Of a DNA stretch of 52,304 bases, positions 43,901 through 51,153 are shown piece after piece. Every line of letters begins with the position of its first letter. Position 1 is the stretch's first letter. The position numbers were made by a program, and so were the translations under genes. The notes below the pieces were generated by a model that saw nothing but the letters and a program-made list of their open reading frames with translations, searched no databases and was not told where the DNA came from. Origin of the DNA: Streptomyces aureus (lineage in GTDB: Bacteria; Actinomycetota; Actinomycetes; Streptomycetales; Streptomycetaceae); NCBI RefSeq assembly GCF_001418135.1, contig NZ_LIPQ01000009.1, positions 1 through 52,304 of the forward strand, written 5' to 3'.

Positions 43901-44081
43901 CGGCGGCGGCGAACCCGGTGAGGTCGCCGACCGTGGTGTCGGGCTCCTGTGCCGTGGTGCCGGCCTTGTCGGCGCTGTCGGTGGGGAGGGCGGACGCGGT
44001 GGTGCCGGGTCCCGCGAAGGCCGCGAGGAGCCCGAGGACGGCTCCGGCGAGTGCAACTTTCATGCGCGATGATGATTGCAT
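40986..44081 (-). CDS. Secreted GH31 glycosidase with C-terminal NPCBM domain
   Basis: The 1031-residue protein has a signal peptide (KVALAGAVLGLLAAFAGPGTTASALP), an N-terminal beta domain, and a GH31 barrel (LWTEDGIDKLEEQ, KLDVAWVGEGYKF, APESWSGAQRCGVQWSGDQSGSWEY). By analogy with GH31, Asp372 is the likely nucleophile and Asp423 the likely acid/base. Then come a beta domain (DYWSGRTYEGPVTVDDYS), a NEW3-like module (about 780-880) and an NPCBM-type carbohydrate module (about 895-1031, LTLAGTTYEKGIGAHADSDIEVYLGGRC). It probably hydrolyses an alpha-linked glycan outside the cell. No ribosome site is obvious; ATG 44063 is an alternative start. Confidence 0.88.
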   Translation of the reverse strand: MQSSSRMKVALAGAVLGLLAAFAGPGTTASALPTDSADKAGTTAQEPDTTVGDLTGFAAAGSVYRLTAGQAQARVSFVTADTFRIELAPDGTFTDPTGSDITLPQGPPPATRWRDLGDRYELSSAAVTLRAYKSPLRFAALRADGTPLWSESRGISWTADRTTQTLARGATEQFYGAGMQNGRGNTSHRGKTVEVGVDYNWNDGGHPNSVPFYLSSAGYGVYRNTYAPNTYAFTEPVTTTAAERRFDAYYFAGTGGDAAKDVIGQYTRLTGKPFLPPVYGLEIGDADCYLHNANRGERRTLDALKVADGYVENDMPNGWMLVNDGYGCGYENLAEASAGLGERGMKLGLWTEDGIDKLEEQVKAGQRVAKLDVAWVGEGYKFALDGCKDAHAGIEAHSDARGFTWAPESWSGAQRCGVQWSGDQSGSWEYIRWQIPTYAGASMSGLAYTTGDVDGIFGGSAKTYTRDLQWKTFLPVTMTMDGWAAADKQPFRYGEPYTSINRASLKLHEALLPYIYSHAHQATKTGVGLARPLALEYPDDPRAATDAAKYEFLSGEDFLVAPVYQDAVERDGIYLPKGTWIDYWSGRTYEGPVTVDDYSAPLDTLPLFVRAGATVPMWPGDIRSYTDRAPGDPIAWDIYPKGDSSFELYEDDGVTREHRTGRYATQRAEVRAPQHGAGDVTVRIGASKGTYTGKPTARPYAFTVHTGDAPGAVRLDGRKLPALTSRAAFDAASQGWWYDRDERGGVVRVKTAALSTARDFELRLSDTSAVGGAVPGASATLAVPTAQELGAGVPGTVAVDVTAGTRDATDVRVSLAAPAGWQVTPAAPIGRVPAGTTRRVEVTVTPAPDAKPGEATLTATARHSAAGTDRTATQRFAVGVMPPPPTGDAWASDLVWLRSSNGWGPPERDRSNGESGAADGRTLTLAGTTYEKGIGAHADSDIEVYLGGRCTTFTADVGIDDEINGYGDVAFSVEADGKVLWTSPRLTGASATLPVNVDVTGARHVRLRITDTNGSKSGDHGDWAAARFGCA

Positions 44082-44128
44082 GGAGCTTATTTAGCGCAGG
44101 AACGGGCATTGCCGCCAGGACAAAACGG

Positions 44129-44167
44129 AACCGCCCCCGGACTTCGGCGAGAAGTCCAAGGGCGGTT
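44129..44167 (-). terminator. Terminator hairpin after mshC
   Basis: AACCGCCC/GGGCGGTT (44129-44136 with 44160-44167) and GGACTT/AAGTCC (44139-44144 with 44152-44157) form a two-part stem 30 bp past the mshC stop. On the minus strand CGTTTTG follows shortly after. Confidence 0.75.
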
Positions 44168-44197
44168 GCCTGAATGGGAGTTGCGCGGTACTGCTCG

Positions 44198-45427
44198 TTA
44201 CAGGGCCACACCGAGCAGTGCGTCGACGGCGCGGGAGACGAGACCGGGAGCGGAGTCGTCGGTGCCGCCCCCGGCCGTCTGGAGGACGGCCCAGCGGTCG
44301 ACGGCGGCGAGCGCGGTGGGGGTGTCGAGATCGTCGGACAGGGCCTCGCGGAGCTCCTCGACGAGCGCGTCGGCGGACGGGCCGTCGGGGCGCGACACGG
44401 CGGCGCGCCACCGGCCGAGACGCTCCACGGCGTCCTGGAGGACCTGGTCGGTCCACTCCCAGTCGTCGCGGTAGCGGTGGGAGAGCAGCGCGAGCCGGAT
44501 CGCGGCCGGGTCGACGCCGTCGCGGCGGAGCTTCGAGACGAAGACCAGGTTGCCCCGGGACTTGGACATCTTCTCGCCGTCGAGGGCGACCATGCCGGCG
44601 TGGACGTACGCCTTCGCCATGGGGAACTCGCCGGTGAGGGTCTGGGCGTGGGAGGCGCCCATCTCGTGGTGCGGGAAGATCAGGTCGGAGCCGCCGCCCT
44701 GCACGTCGAAGCCCATGCCGAGGTGGTCGAGGGCGATGGCGACGCACTCGATGTGCCAGCCGGGGCGGCCGGGGCCGAGGCTCGCGCCGTCCCAGCTCGG
44801 CTCGCCCTCACGGGCGGCCATCCAGAGCATGGGGTCGAGCGGGTTCTTCTTGCCCGGACGGTCCGGGTCCCCGCCGCGCTCGGCGGAGAGGTGACGCATC
44901 AGCTCGGTGGTGTAGTTCGAGACCTGCCCGAAGTGCGGGTCGGCGTCGACGGAGAAGTAGATGTCCCCTTCGAGCTCGTAGGCGGCTCCGGAGTCCCGGA
45001 GGCGCTCGACGAGCGGGACGATGCCGGGTATGGCCTCGACGGCGCCGATGTAGTGCTGCGGGGGCAGCATCCGCAGGGCGGTCATGTCCTCGCGGAAGAG
45101 GGCGGTCTCCCGCTCGGCGAGGCCGACCCAGTCGATGCCGTCGCGGATCGCGCGCTCCAGGAGCGGGTCGTCCACGTCCGTGACGTTCTGGACGTAGTGC
45201 ACCTGCCGCTTGGTGTCGAGCCACACGCGCTGAACGAGGTCGAACGCGTTGTAGGTCGCCGCGTGACCCATGTGGGTCGCGTCGTACGGCGTGATGCCGC
45301 AGACGTAGATACGGGCGACGGGGCCGGGGGCGAGGGTCACTCGTCCACCGGTCGCGGTGTCGTGGATCCGGAGGTCGCGGCCCTTGCCGGGAAGGGCGGG
45401 GACCTCAGAAGCGGGCCAGGCATGCAT
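44198..45427 (-). CDS. mshC: Cysteine--GlcN-Ins ligase MshC (mycothiol synthesis)
   Basis: The 409-residue enzyme is a cysteinyl-tRNA-synthetase relative with [27 protein letters not shown] (zinc Cys43, HIGH-like THMGH) and [15 protein letters not shown]. It lacks the C-terminal tRNA-binding extension of CysS, which marks MshC. It joins cysteine to glucosaminyl-inositol using ATP in mycothiol synthesis. ATG 45427 has no ribosome site, but TACGCT 6 nt upstream (45434-45439) predicts a leaderless mRNA; an upstream frame from 45538 lacks support. It follows the unknown trio (45587-47737) on the same strand. Confidence 0.95.
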   Translation of the reverse strand: MHAWPASEVPALPGKGRDLRIHDTATGGRVTLAPGPVARIYVCGITPYDATHMGHAATYNAFDLVQRVWLDTKRQVHYVQNVTDVDDPLLERAIRDGIDWVGLAERETALFREDMTALRMLPPQHYIGAVEAIPGIVPLVERLRDSGAAYELEGDIYFSVDADPHFGQVSNYTTELMRHLSAERGGDPDRPGKKNPLDPMLWMAAREGEPSWDGASLGPGRPGWHIECVAIALDHLGMGFDVQGGGSDLIFPHHEMGASHAQTLTGEFPMAKAYVHAGMVALDGEKMSKSRGNLVFVSKLRRDGVDPAAIRLALLSHRYRDDWEWTDQVLQDAVERLGRWRAAVSRPDGPSADALVEELREALSDDLDTPTALAAVDRWAVLQTAGGGTDDSAPGLVSRAVDALLGVAL

Positions 45428-45433
45428 GACCCG

Positions 45434-45439
45434 AGCGTA
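45434..45439 (-). promoter_or_regulatory. Candidate -10 element for a leaderless mshC mRNA
   Basis: On the minus strand TACGCT is followed by CGGGTC and then the mshC ATG. The -35 is weak. Confidence 0.45.
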
Positions 45440-45549
45440 ACCGGACAGGTGTTCCGGATACGAACCGGATCCGGGATCTTGACCTATTAGGCGCTCTTGC
45501 GGGTCGGAGGCCTGCGTGCATACCCCCCAGGGGTGCACGGCCCCGGGAA

Positions 45550-45569
45550 GGCCGTCCCCGGGGATGGCC
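45550..45569 (-). terminator. Tight palindrome after the kinase-like gene
   Basis: GGCCGTCCCC pairs with GGGGATGGCC (one G-T pair) with no loop, 18 bp past the stop of the kinase-like gene. It could form part of a terminator together with the preceding CCCCGGG sequence. Confidence 0.4.
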
Positions 45570-45586
45570 GAAACCTTTCGGTCCCG

Positions 45587-46393
45587 TCAGACGGGCGGCC
45601 AGGGGATCGCCGGCCACTGTCCCGAGGGCTCCGGGTGCCGTCCCGTGGTCCGCAGCGCCTCCACGCGGGCGCGTACGGCCGTCACCTCGGCATCCGTGAG
45701 CAGTTCCGCCAGACGGGCGGCGAGCGGCGCTCCCGGGGCCAGGGAGCGACCGAGGCCGTCGAGCACCCCGGCGGCCTCCGCGGGCAGCTCCTCGCCCGCC
45801 CAGCCCCACAGGAGGGTGCGCAGTTTGTCGTCGACGTGGAAGGTGACCCCGTGGTCGATGCCGTAGAGGTGTCCGCCGGACGCGGGCAGCAGGTGTCCGC
45901 CCTTCCGGTCGCCGTTGTTGATGACGGCGTCAAGGACGGCGAGCCGCCGCAGGTCGGGGGTGTCCGCGTGGACGAGGAGCGCGGTGCGGTCCTCGGCGAC
46001 CTGGGCGGGACCGACGGCCTTCCAGCCCTCGCCCGCCTCGTCGTCCTCGGTCAGGGCGAGCAGACGTGCCCCGGGATCGGCCTCGATCCACAGCTGCACC
46101 ATGCCCTCCCCGTACGGACCGTCGCGGAGCACGGTCGGCGGGACCAGGCCCCAGCCGGTGGCCTCGGAGATCTCGTACGCGGCGACCTCGCGCTGGGCGA
46201 GCGTGCCGTCGGGGAAGTCCCACAGCGGCTGCTCCCCCGCGACCGGCTTGTAGACGCAGGCCGCTTCCCGCCCCTCGTACGCGACGGAGCAGTAGAGCAC
46301 GGCGTTGGAGGCCTCGCGGACCTGGCCACGCACGGTCAGCTCGCCGTGGGCGAGCAGCTCGGCGTCGGGCGGCGTCGGGGGGCTGCTGCTCAT
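45587..46393 (-). CDS. SCO1664-family protein, PI3/4-kinase-like fold
   Basis: The 268-residue protein resembles a minimal phosphatidylinositol-kinase-like fold: CVYKPVAGEQPLWDF (Lys49, ATP-binding position), LAQREVAAYEISEATGWGLVPPTV, a catalytic-loop-like NNGDRKGGH (Asp162 to His167) and a metal-binding IDHG (Asp180 in YGIDHGVTFHVDD). These residues look intact, so it may be an active kinase, but the substrate is unknown. Its ATG overlaps the stop of the upstream DUF3090 gene by 4 bp (46390-46393), a sign of translational coupling. It is the last gene of the trio before mshC. Confidence 0.85.
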   Translation of the reverse strand: MSSSPPTPPDAELLAHGELTVRGQVREASNAVLYCSVAYEGREAACVYKPVAGEQPLWDFPDGTLAQREVAAYEISEATGWGLVPPTVLRDGPYGEGMVQLWIEADPGARLLALTEDDEAGEGWKAVGPAQVAEDRTALLVHADTPDLRRLAVLDAVINNGDRKGGHLLPASGGHLYGIDHGVTFHVDDKLRTLLWGWAGEELPAEAAGVLDGLGRSLAPGAPLAARLAELLTDAEVTAVRARVEALRTTGRHPEPSGQWPAIPWPPV

Positions 46394-46980
46394 GCTCCGC
46401 GGCGGTATCCGTTCTGGCGCGGGCAGACGTGGCCCTCGGGGTCGAGCGGCAGGCTGCAGAGCGGGCAGGGCGGACGGCCGGCGTTGACCACGTCCAGGGC
46501 CCGCTTCGCGAAGGCGCGGGCCTGGGCGCCGCTCAGGCGGACCCGGAGCATCGGCGGGCCGTTCTCCTCGTCCTGGAGCAGCCGCTCCTCGGCCTCGGCG
46601 AGGTCCTCCTCGGACTCCACGTCGAGTTCGACGAGCGCCTGCGCCTCGACGATCATGCGCTGCTCCTCGCCGTCCCAGGCGAGCGCCATGGTCCCGACCC
46701 GGAACTCCTCCTCGACGGGTACGTCGAGGGGGGCGGTGTCGGCCACCTCGACGGGCGCGACGGCGGGGACCGGGGCGTTGCCCCCGGTGCGGCGGACGAC
46801 CTCGTCGAGGAGTTCGTCCATGCGCTCGGCGAGCGCGGCGACCTGTGTCTTCTCCAGGGCGACGCTGGTGACCCGGCCGGCGGCGGACGCCTGGAGGAAG
46901 AACGTACGGCGGCCAGGCAGCCCGACCGTACCGGCCACGAAACGCTCCGGTGGGTCGTAGAGGAACACCTGACGGGACAC
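46390..46980 (-). CDS. DUF3090 family protein with C-terminal zinc knuckle
   Basis: The 196-residue protein starts at GTG 46980 with AAGGAG upstream, giving SRQVFLYDPPERFVAGTVGLPGRRTFFLQASA, the DUF3090 opening. The middle is acidic (VDVESEEDLAEAEERLLQ-like region, residues about 117-137), and the end carries CPLCSLPLDPEGHVCPR, a C-x2-C...H-x-C metal-binding knuckle. No catalytic motif is visible; a scaffold or adaptor role is possible. It lies between a histidine phosphatase and a kinase-like protein, with a 4-bp overlap to the latter. Confidence 0.88.
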   Translation of the reverse strand: MSRQVFLYDPPERFVAGTVGLPGRRTFFLQASAAGRVTSVALEKTQVAALAERMDELLDEVVRRTGGNAPVPAVAPVEVADTAPLDVPVEEEFRVGTMALAWDGEEQRMIVEAQALVELDVESEEDLAEAEERLLQDEENGPPMLRVRLSGAQARAFAKRALDVVNAGRPPCPLCSLPLDPEGHVCPRQNGYRRGA

Positions 46981-47047
46981 GTTTCCCGGCTCCTTGCGTC
47001 TCGACAGTCGTACTACAGCGGCGCGTCCACCCTACTGCGCGAGGGGA

Positions 47048-47737
47048 TCACGGTGCGCCCGCACCGCCCCCGACCTCAGCGGTCCCGCTGCTGTCGGGGT
47101 GCTCGCGCGGGGCGAGGCCGGCGAAGTCCCCGGTGTCGCCGAGCCGGACGAGGAAGGGACGCAGACGCGTGTAGCGGATGACGGTGACCGAGCACGGGTC
47201 GACGTGGACGCGCTGGAAGAGGTCGAGGTGGAGGCCGAGCGCGTCCGCCACGACCGACTTGACGATGTCGCCGTGCGAGCACATGACGTAGGCGGCGTCC
47301 TCGCCGTACTCGGCCTCGATCCGCGCGTTCCAGTCGTGCACGGCGTCGACGGCGCGGGCCTGCATCGCGCGCATGGACTCGCCGCCGGGGAAGGCCGCGG
47401 CGGAGGCGTGCGCCTGCACGACCTCCATCAGGGGTTCGTCGTTGAGCTCGGCCAGCTTCCGGCCGGACCAGTCGCCGTAGTCGCACTCGTTGATCCGGTC
47501 CTCGACGTGCAGCGGGAGGTCCGGGCGGGCGTCGAGGAGGGGCCGTACGGTCTCCCGGCAGCGCTGGAGGGGGCTGGAGACGACGGCGGCGAGCGGGACG
47601 TCCGCCAGCCGCCCGGGGAGCGCGGCGGCCTGCGCGGCGCCCCGCTCGTCGAGGGAGATCCCGGGGGTGCGCCCGGCGAGGACCCCGGAGGTGTTGGCGG
47701 TGGAGCGTCCGTGCCGGACGAGGATCAGCGTGGCCAT
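47048..47737 (-). CDS. Histidine phosphatase family protein (MSMEG_4193-like)
   Basis: The 229-residue protein has the histidine-phosphatase signature LILVRHGRSTANTSGVLAGRTPG (His and Arg of RHG), SSPLQRCRETVRPLL, NECDYGDWSGR and YVMCSHGDIVKSVVADALG (second catalytic His). It probably removes a phosphate from a small molecule. ATG 47737 is the family start; it has no ribosome site but TAGGCT lies 7 nt upstream (47745-47750), predicting a leaderless mRNA. A longer frame to 47884 would read through the palindrome at 47751-47816 and is rejected. It is the first gene of the trio. Confidence 0.93.
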   Translation of the reverse strand: MATLILVRHGRSTANTSGVLAGRTPGISLDERGAAQAAALPGRLADVPLAAVVSSPLQRCRETVRPLLDARPDLPLHVEDRINECDYGDWSGRKLAELNDEPLMEVVQAHASAAAFPGGESMRAMQARAVDAVHDWNARIEAEYGEDAAYVMCSHGDIVKSVVADALGLHLDLFQRVHVDPCSVTVIRYTRLRPFLVRLGDTGDFAGLAPREHPDSSGTAEVGGGAGAP

Positions 47738-47744
47738 GGCGGCC

Positions 47745-47750
47745 AGCCTA
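47745..47750 (-). promoter_or_regulatory. Candidate -10 element for a leaderless phosphatase mRNA
   Basis: On the minus strand TAGGCT is followed by GGCCGCC and then ATG. It abuts the long palindrome beginning at 47751, so the palindrome supplies the -35 region. Confidence 0.45.
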
Positions 47751-47816
47751 GGCCCTGTCGTCGAACTCCCGTCGTCGCCCGAGGGGCGGGGACGACGGGA
47801 GTCCGACAGCAGGGCC
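47751..47816. repeat. 66-bp MITE-like palindrome between divergent genes
   Basis: GGCCCTG (47751-47757) pairs with CAGGGCC (47810-47816) and ACTCCCGTCGTC (47765-47776) with GACGACGGGAGT (47791-47802), with near-pairing between them. It lies between the divergent phosphatase (start 47737) and corA (start 47923), where a terminator is not expected, and has the form of a non-coding inverted-repeat element. Confidence 0.65.
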
Positions 47817-47922
47817 TTGGGCGGTGCCCGGAGGTGCCCGACGGGTCCGGGCTCCCGGGGCCGGCGGCCTCCGGGCGGATGCACGCGTGCGTCGCGAGGC
47901 CGTTCGATGGAGAATACGGCGC

Positions 47923-48906
47923 GTGATCGTGGACTCAGCCATCTACCGGGACGGGCGCCGTACGGACGGCCCCGCCGACCTCTCCGACGCGCTCGACGAG
48001 GCGCGGGCCGCCGGGGACGCCTTTCTGTGGGTGGGGCTCCACGAACCCACGGAGGCGGAATTCGACCACGTCGCCTCGGAGTTCGCGCTGCACCCGCTGG
48101 CCGTCGAGGACGCCCTGAAGGCCCACCAGCGCCCCAAGCTGGAGGTCTACGACGACTCGCTGTTCGCGGTGCTCAAGCCGGTCGACTACGAGCCGGAGAG
48201 CGACCGGGTCTCCTCGGGCGAGCTCATGCTGTTCGTGGGCGACTCCTTCGTGGTGACCGTCCGGCACGGCGAGGGCTCTCCGCTCGCGCAGGTGCGCCGA
48301 CGGCTCGAAGCCGACCCCGAGGTCCTGCGGCACGGCCCGACGGCGGTGCTGTACGCGGTGAGCGACGCGGTCGTGGACCACTACCTCGATGTGGCGGGCG
48401 AGCTCCAGGTGGACCTCGAGGAGCTGGAGGCGGACGTCTTCGCGCCCACCGGCGGCAATCCCGCGAACACGGCGGCGCGGATCTACACGGCGAAGCGGCA
48501 GGTCCTGGAGTTCCGCCGGGCCAGCGGTCCGCTCGCCGGGCCGATGTCCCGGCTCACGGGCGGTTCGGTGCCCTTCGTGAACGAGAGGTCGCAGCCCTTC
48601 TTCCGGGATGTCAACGACCATCTGCTGCGCGCCAACGAGCAGGTGGAGGGGCTCGACCGGCTGCTGTCCGACGTGCTGTCGGCCCACCTCGCGCAGATGG
48701 GGGTGCGGCAGAACGACGACATGCGGAAGATCTCGGCGTGGGCGGCCATGGCGGCCGTCCCCACGATGGTCGCGGGCATCTACGGCATGAACTTCGACCA
48801 CATGCCGGAGCTGCGCTGGGTGGCCTCGTACCCGGTGGTGCTCGTGGCGATGGCGGGCATCGTCCTCACCCTCTACCGGATGTTCAAGCGGCGCGGCTGG
48901 ATGTGA
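47923..48906 (+). CDS. corA: CorA-family magnesium/cobalt transporter
   Basis: The 327-residue protein has the acidic CorA N-terminal domain, a long helical region (LQVDLEELEADVFAPTGGN, RSQPFFRDVNDHLLRANEQVEGLDRLL) and two C-terminal transmembrane segments, the first ending in the signature YGMN (GIYGMNFDHMPEL). It forms a pentameric channel for Mg2+ or Co2+. GTG 47923 is chosen for GGAG about 10 nt upstream; an in-frame upstream start at 47824 overlaps the palindrome edge. It is convergent with a ferritin-like gene. Confidence 0.95.
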   Translation: MIVDSAIYRDGRRTDGPADLSDALDEARAAGDAFLWVGLHEPTEAEFDHVASEFALHPLAVEDALKAHQRPKLEVYDDSLFAVLKPVDYEPESDRVSSGELMLFVGDSFVVTVRHGEGSPLAQVRRRLEADPEVLRHGPTAVLYAVSDAVVDHYLDVAGELQVDLEELEADVFAPTGGNPANTAARIYTAKRQVLEFRRASGPLAGPMSRLTGGSVPFVNERSQPFFRDVNDHLLRANEQVEGLDRLLSDVLSAHLAQMGVRQNDDMRKISAWAAMAAVPTMVAGIYGMNFDHMPELRWVASYPVVLVAMAGIVLTLYRMFKRRGWM

Positions 48907-48907
48907 G

Positions 48908-48937
48908 CCGCCGGCCCGCCCCCCCGCGGCCCGGCGG
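48908..48937. terminator. Weak hairpin between corA and ferritin-like gene
   Basis: CCGCCGG (48908-48914) pairs with CCGGCGG (48931-48937) around a 16-nt C-rich loop, between convergent genes. Confidence 0.4.
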
Positions 48938-48952
48938 TCGCCCCGGAGCGGG

Positions 48953-49759
48953 TCAGAACGCCGGGGCGGGGGTCGCGGGCCCGCCGAGGGCGTCGAGTCG
49001 CTCGGGCATCTTCAGGCCGATCATCCGGTGCCAGCCCGCGGCGCGCTCGTACGCGTACATCCCGCGGATGCCGAGGGCGAGGGCGGCGGCCTTGGGCTTG
49101 GGCCAGCGCAGGATCCGCCCCATGTGCCCCATCACCGCGAGGCTGACGTCGCGGTAGACCTGGATCTCGACGAGGGCGGACTCGCGCAGGGTCCGCTGGA
49201 TGAGCCGGCCGTGTCCGGCGCGCGCGAGGCGCAGCAGTTCCTCGTGGCAGTAGGCGAGGTGGTTCGCCTCGTCGTTGTCGATCATGTGGATGGCCTTGCC
49301 GAGTTCGGGATGGTTCCCGAAGTACGTGACCAGCATGTCCATCTGGTCGGCGGCCCGCTGCTCGGTGACCCGGCTGTGGGCCAGGTAGACGATGACGTCC
49401 TGCTCGCTCAGCGGCTCGTCGCGGCGCAGCTTGTCGTGCGCGAGGCCGATGCCGCGCTGTTCGAGCAGCATCGTGTAGTCGGTGTCGGGCGGCACCGGGA
49501 CGGGTTCGAGGCCGCGCTTGCGCATCAGCGCGTTGAAGATCCGGCCGTGCTTGTCCTCGTCGGCGCCGTGCCGGGTGATCTTGGGCGTGAGATCCCTCAT
49601 CCCGGGGGCGACGAGCGCCGCGATCCGGGCGTTCTCCCACCCGCCCTGGGTCTCGCCGCTCGCCGCTATCGAGCAGAAGAGCGCGAAGGACTCGTCGTTG
49701 TCGATGATTTCCTGGAACAGGCCCTTGGCCGTGAGCATCGCCGCCACCTCCGTGCGCAT
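48953..49759 (-). CDS. Ferritin-like domain protein
   Basis: The 268-residue helical protein has two E-x-x-H-type metal motifs, ADEDKHGRIF and NDEANHLAYC, plus GGWENARIAALV and VTEQRAADQ, matching ferritin-like diiron proteins of actinobacteria. The C-terminal part (about 175-260) is basic and Ala-rich. Diiron oxidation or a protective role is inferred from the fold. ATG 49759 has CGGAG 7 nt upstream; ATG 49738 has GGAGG 8 nt upstream and is equally possible (then starting LTAKGLFQEI). Confidence 0.82.
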   Translation of the reverse strand: MRTEVAAMLTAKGLFQEIIDNDESFALFCSIAASGETQGGWENARIAALVAPGMRDLTPKITRHGADEDKHGRIFNALMRKRGLEPVPVPPDTDYTMLLEQRGIGLAHDKLRRDEPLSEQDVIVYLAHSRVTEQRAADQMDMLVTYFGNHPELGKAIHMIDNDEANHLAYCHEELLRLARAGHGRLIQRTLRESALVEIQVYRDVSLAVMGHMGRILRWPKPKAAALALGIRGMYAYERAAGWHRMIGLKMPERLDALGGPATPAPAF

Positions 49760-49900
49760 GTCCGCACTCCGTCCGGCCCCCGGGACAACGAGTCAAATGC
49801 GGTACGCGGCGAGGGGCAACAGGAGGACCGGGCGGCTCGGCCGAAAGAGTGAGTCCCGAGGGCGTAACCGAGGGCCCCGCGAAGCCGTTGTGCAGCGTGA

Positions 49901-49941
49901 CGGCCGTGGCGGGGAAGACCCCCGAGCCCCCACCACGGCCG
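49901..49941 (-). terminator. Terminator hairpin after the F420-type oxidoreductase gene
   Basis: CGGCCGTGG (49901-49909) pairs with CCACGGCCG (49933-49941), and an inner GGGG/CCCC stem extends it, about 33 bp past the stop. Confidence 0.65.
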
Positions 49942-49973
49942 CAGAACCTCCTCCCGACGGCGCCCCCTCCGGG

Positions 49974-51023
49974 TCACGCCAGTCCGGCTCGCTCCATCGC
50001 CTCGACGCCCGCCCGCAGCGCCGCCACCCGCTCGTCCAGGGTGAAGCCGGCCGGGGCGAGGGTCAGGGTGGTGACGCCGGCCTCCGCGTAGGCCGTCATC
50101 CGCTCGGCGATCCGCTCGACGGAGCCGAGCAGCGAGGTCTGGTCGATCAGACTCCGCGGTACGGCCGCGGCGGCACCCGCCTTGTCGCCAGCCAGGTACT
50201 TGTCCTGGATCTCGGCGGCCTCCTTCTCGTAGCCCATGCGCCGCGCGAGCTGGTTGTAGAAGTTCTGCTTGCGGCTGCCCATGCCTCCGACGTACAGCGC
50301 GGTGTACGGGCGGAACACGTCGGCGAGGGCGTCGACGTCGTCCCCCAGGGCGAGCGGCACGGTGGGACAGACGTCGAAGCCGTCCATCGTCAGCCCGGCC
50401 TTCTCGCGGCCCGCGCGGATGTGCCGGAGCGCGGTCTCCTCCAGGTGGGCGGCGGAGGGGAAGATCAGCAGGGCGCCGTCGGCGATCTCGCCGGTCTGCT
50501 CCAGGTTCCTGGGGCCGATCGCGGCGATGTAGAGCGGGATGTGCTCGCGCTCCGGGTGCACGGTGAGCTTGATCGGCTTGCCGGGGCCGCCGGGGAGCGG
50601 CAGGGTCCAGTGCTCGCCCTCGTAGCTGAGGCGCTCCCGGGTCATCGCCTTGCGGACGATCTCGACGTACTCGCGGGTCCGGGCCAGCGGCTTGTCGAAC
50701 TTCACGCCGTACCAGCCCTCGGAGACCTGCGGGCCGGAGACGCCGAGGCCGAGGCGGAAGCGGCCGCCGGTGAGGGAGTCGAGGGTGGCGGCGGTCATGG
50801 CCGTCATCGCGGGCTGCCGGGCAGGGATCTGCATGATCGCGGAGCCGACGTCGATCCGCTCCGTCTTCGCCGCGACCCAGGCGAGCACGGTGGGCGCGTC
50901 GGAGCCGTAGGCCTCGGCGGCCCAGCAGACGTCGTAGCCGAGGCGGTCCGCCTCCTGGGCGACGGCGAGGTTGTCGCCGTCCATGCCCGCGCCCCAGTAG
51001 CCGAGGTTGATGCCGAGCCGCAT
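49974..51023 (-). CDS. LLM class F420-dependent oxidoreductase
   Basis: The 349-residue luciferase-like protein begins RLGINLGYWGAGMDGDNLAVAQEADRLGYDVCWAAEAYGSDAPTVLAWVAAKTERIDVGSAIMQIPARQPAMTAMTAATLDSLTGGRFRLGLGVSGPQVSEGWYG. The SAIMQIPARxPAMTAMTAATLD pattern is typical of actinobacterial F420-dependent enzymes. Substrate unknown. ATG 51023 is the family start. It is divergent from the aldo/keto reductase gene. Confidence 0.9.
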   Translation of the reverse strand: MRLGINLGYWGAGMDGDNLAVAQEADRLGYDVCWAAEAYGSDAPTVLAWVAAKTERIDVGSAIMQIPARQPAMTAMTAATLDSLTGGRFRLGLGVSGPQVSEGWYGVKFDKPLARTREYVEIVRKAMTRERLSYEGEHWTLPLPGGPGKPIKLTVHPEREHIPLYIAAIGPRNLEQTGEIADGALLIFPSAAHLEETALRHIRAGREKAGLTMDGFDVCPTVPLALGDDVDALADVFRPYTALYVGGMGSRKQNFYNQLARRMGYEKEAAEIQDKYLAGDKAGAAAAVPRSLIDQTSLLGSVERIAERMTAYAEAGVTTLTLAPAGFTLDERVAALRAGVEAMERAGLA

Positions 51024-51103
51024 GTCCACGCACCCCTTACCCATCGGTAACGTTCTTGTGGGCGGGACTCTAGCGCGGGGTCGGGGCATCCGTCAGGACG
51101 CGG

Positions 51104-51146
51104 TTGTCCACAGGCTCTCTCCGCGTGGTGCCCTGGCCAGTAATCT
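51104..51146 (+). promoter_or_regulatory. Candidate leaderless promoter and DnaA-box-like site before the aldo/keto reductase
   Basis: TAATCT (51141-51146) is followed by 7 nt and ATG 51154 without a ribosome site. TTGTCCACA (51104-51112), an exact match to the preferred Streptomyces DnaA box, lies 37 bp upstream of the -10. Confidence 0.4.
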
Positions 51147-51153
51147 CGCGCCC

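Noticed and set aside
47738..47884. N-terminal extension of the histidine phosphatase to 47884
   Set aside because: It would translate the long palindrome, lacks homologous residues, and the family starts at the ATG at 47737.
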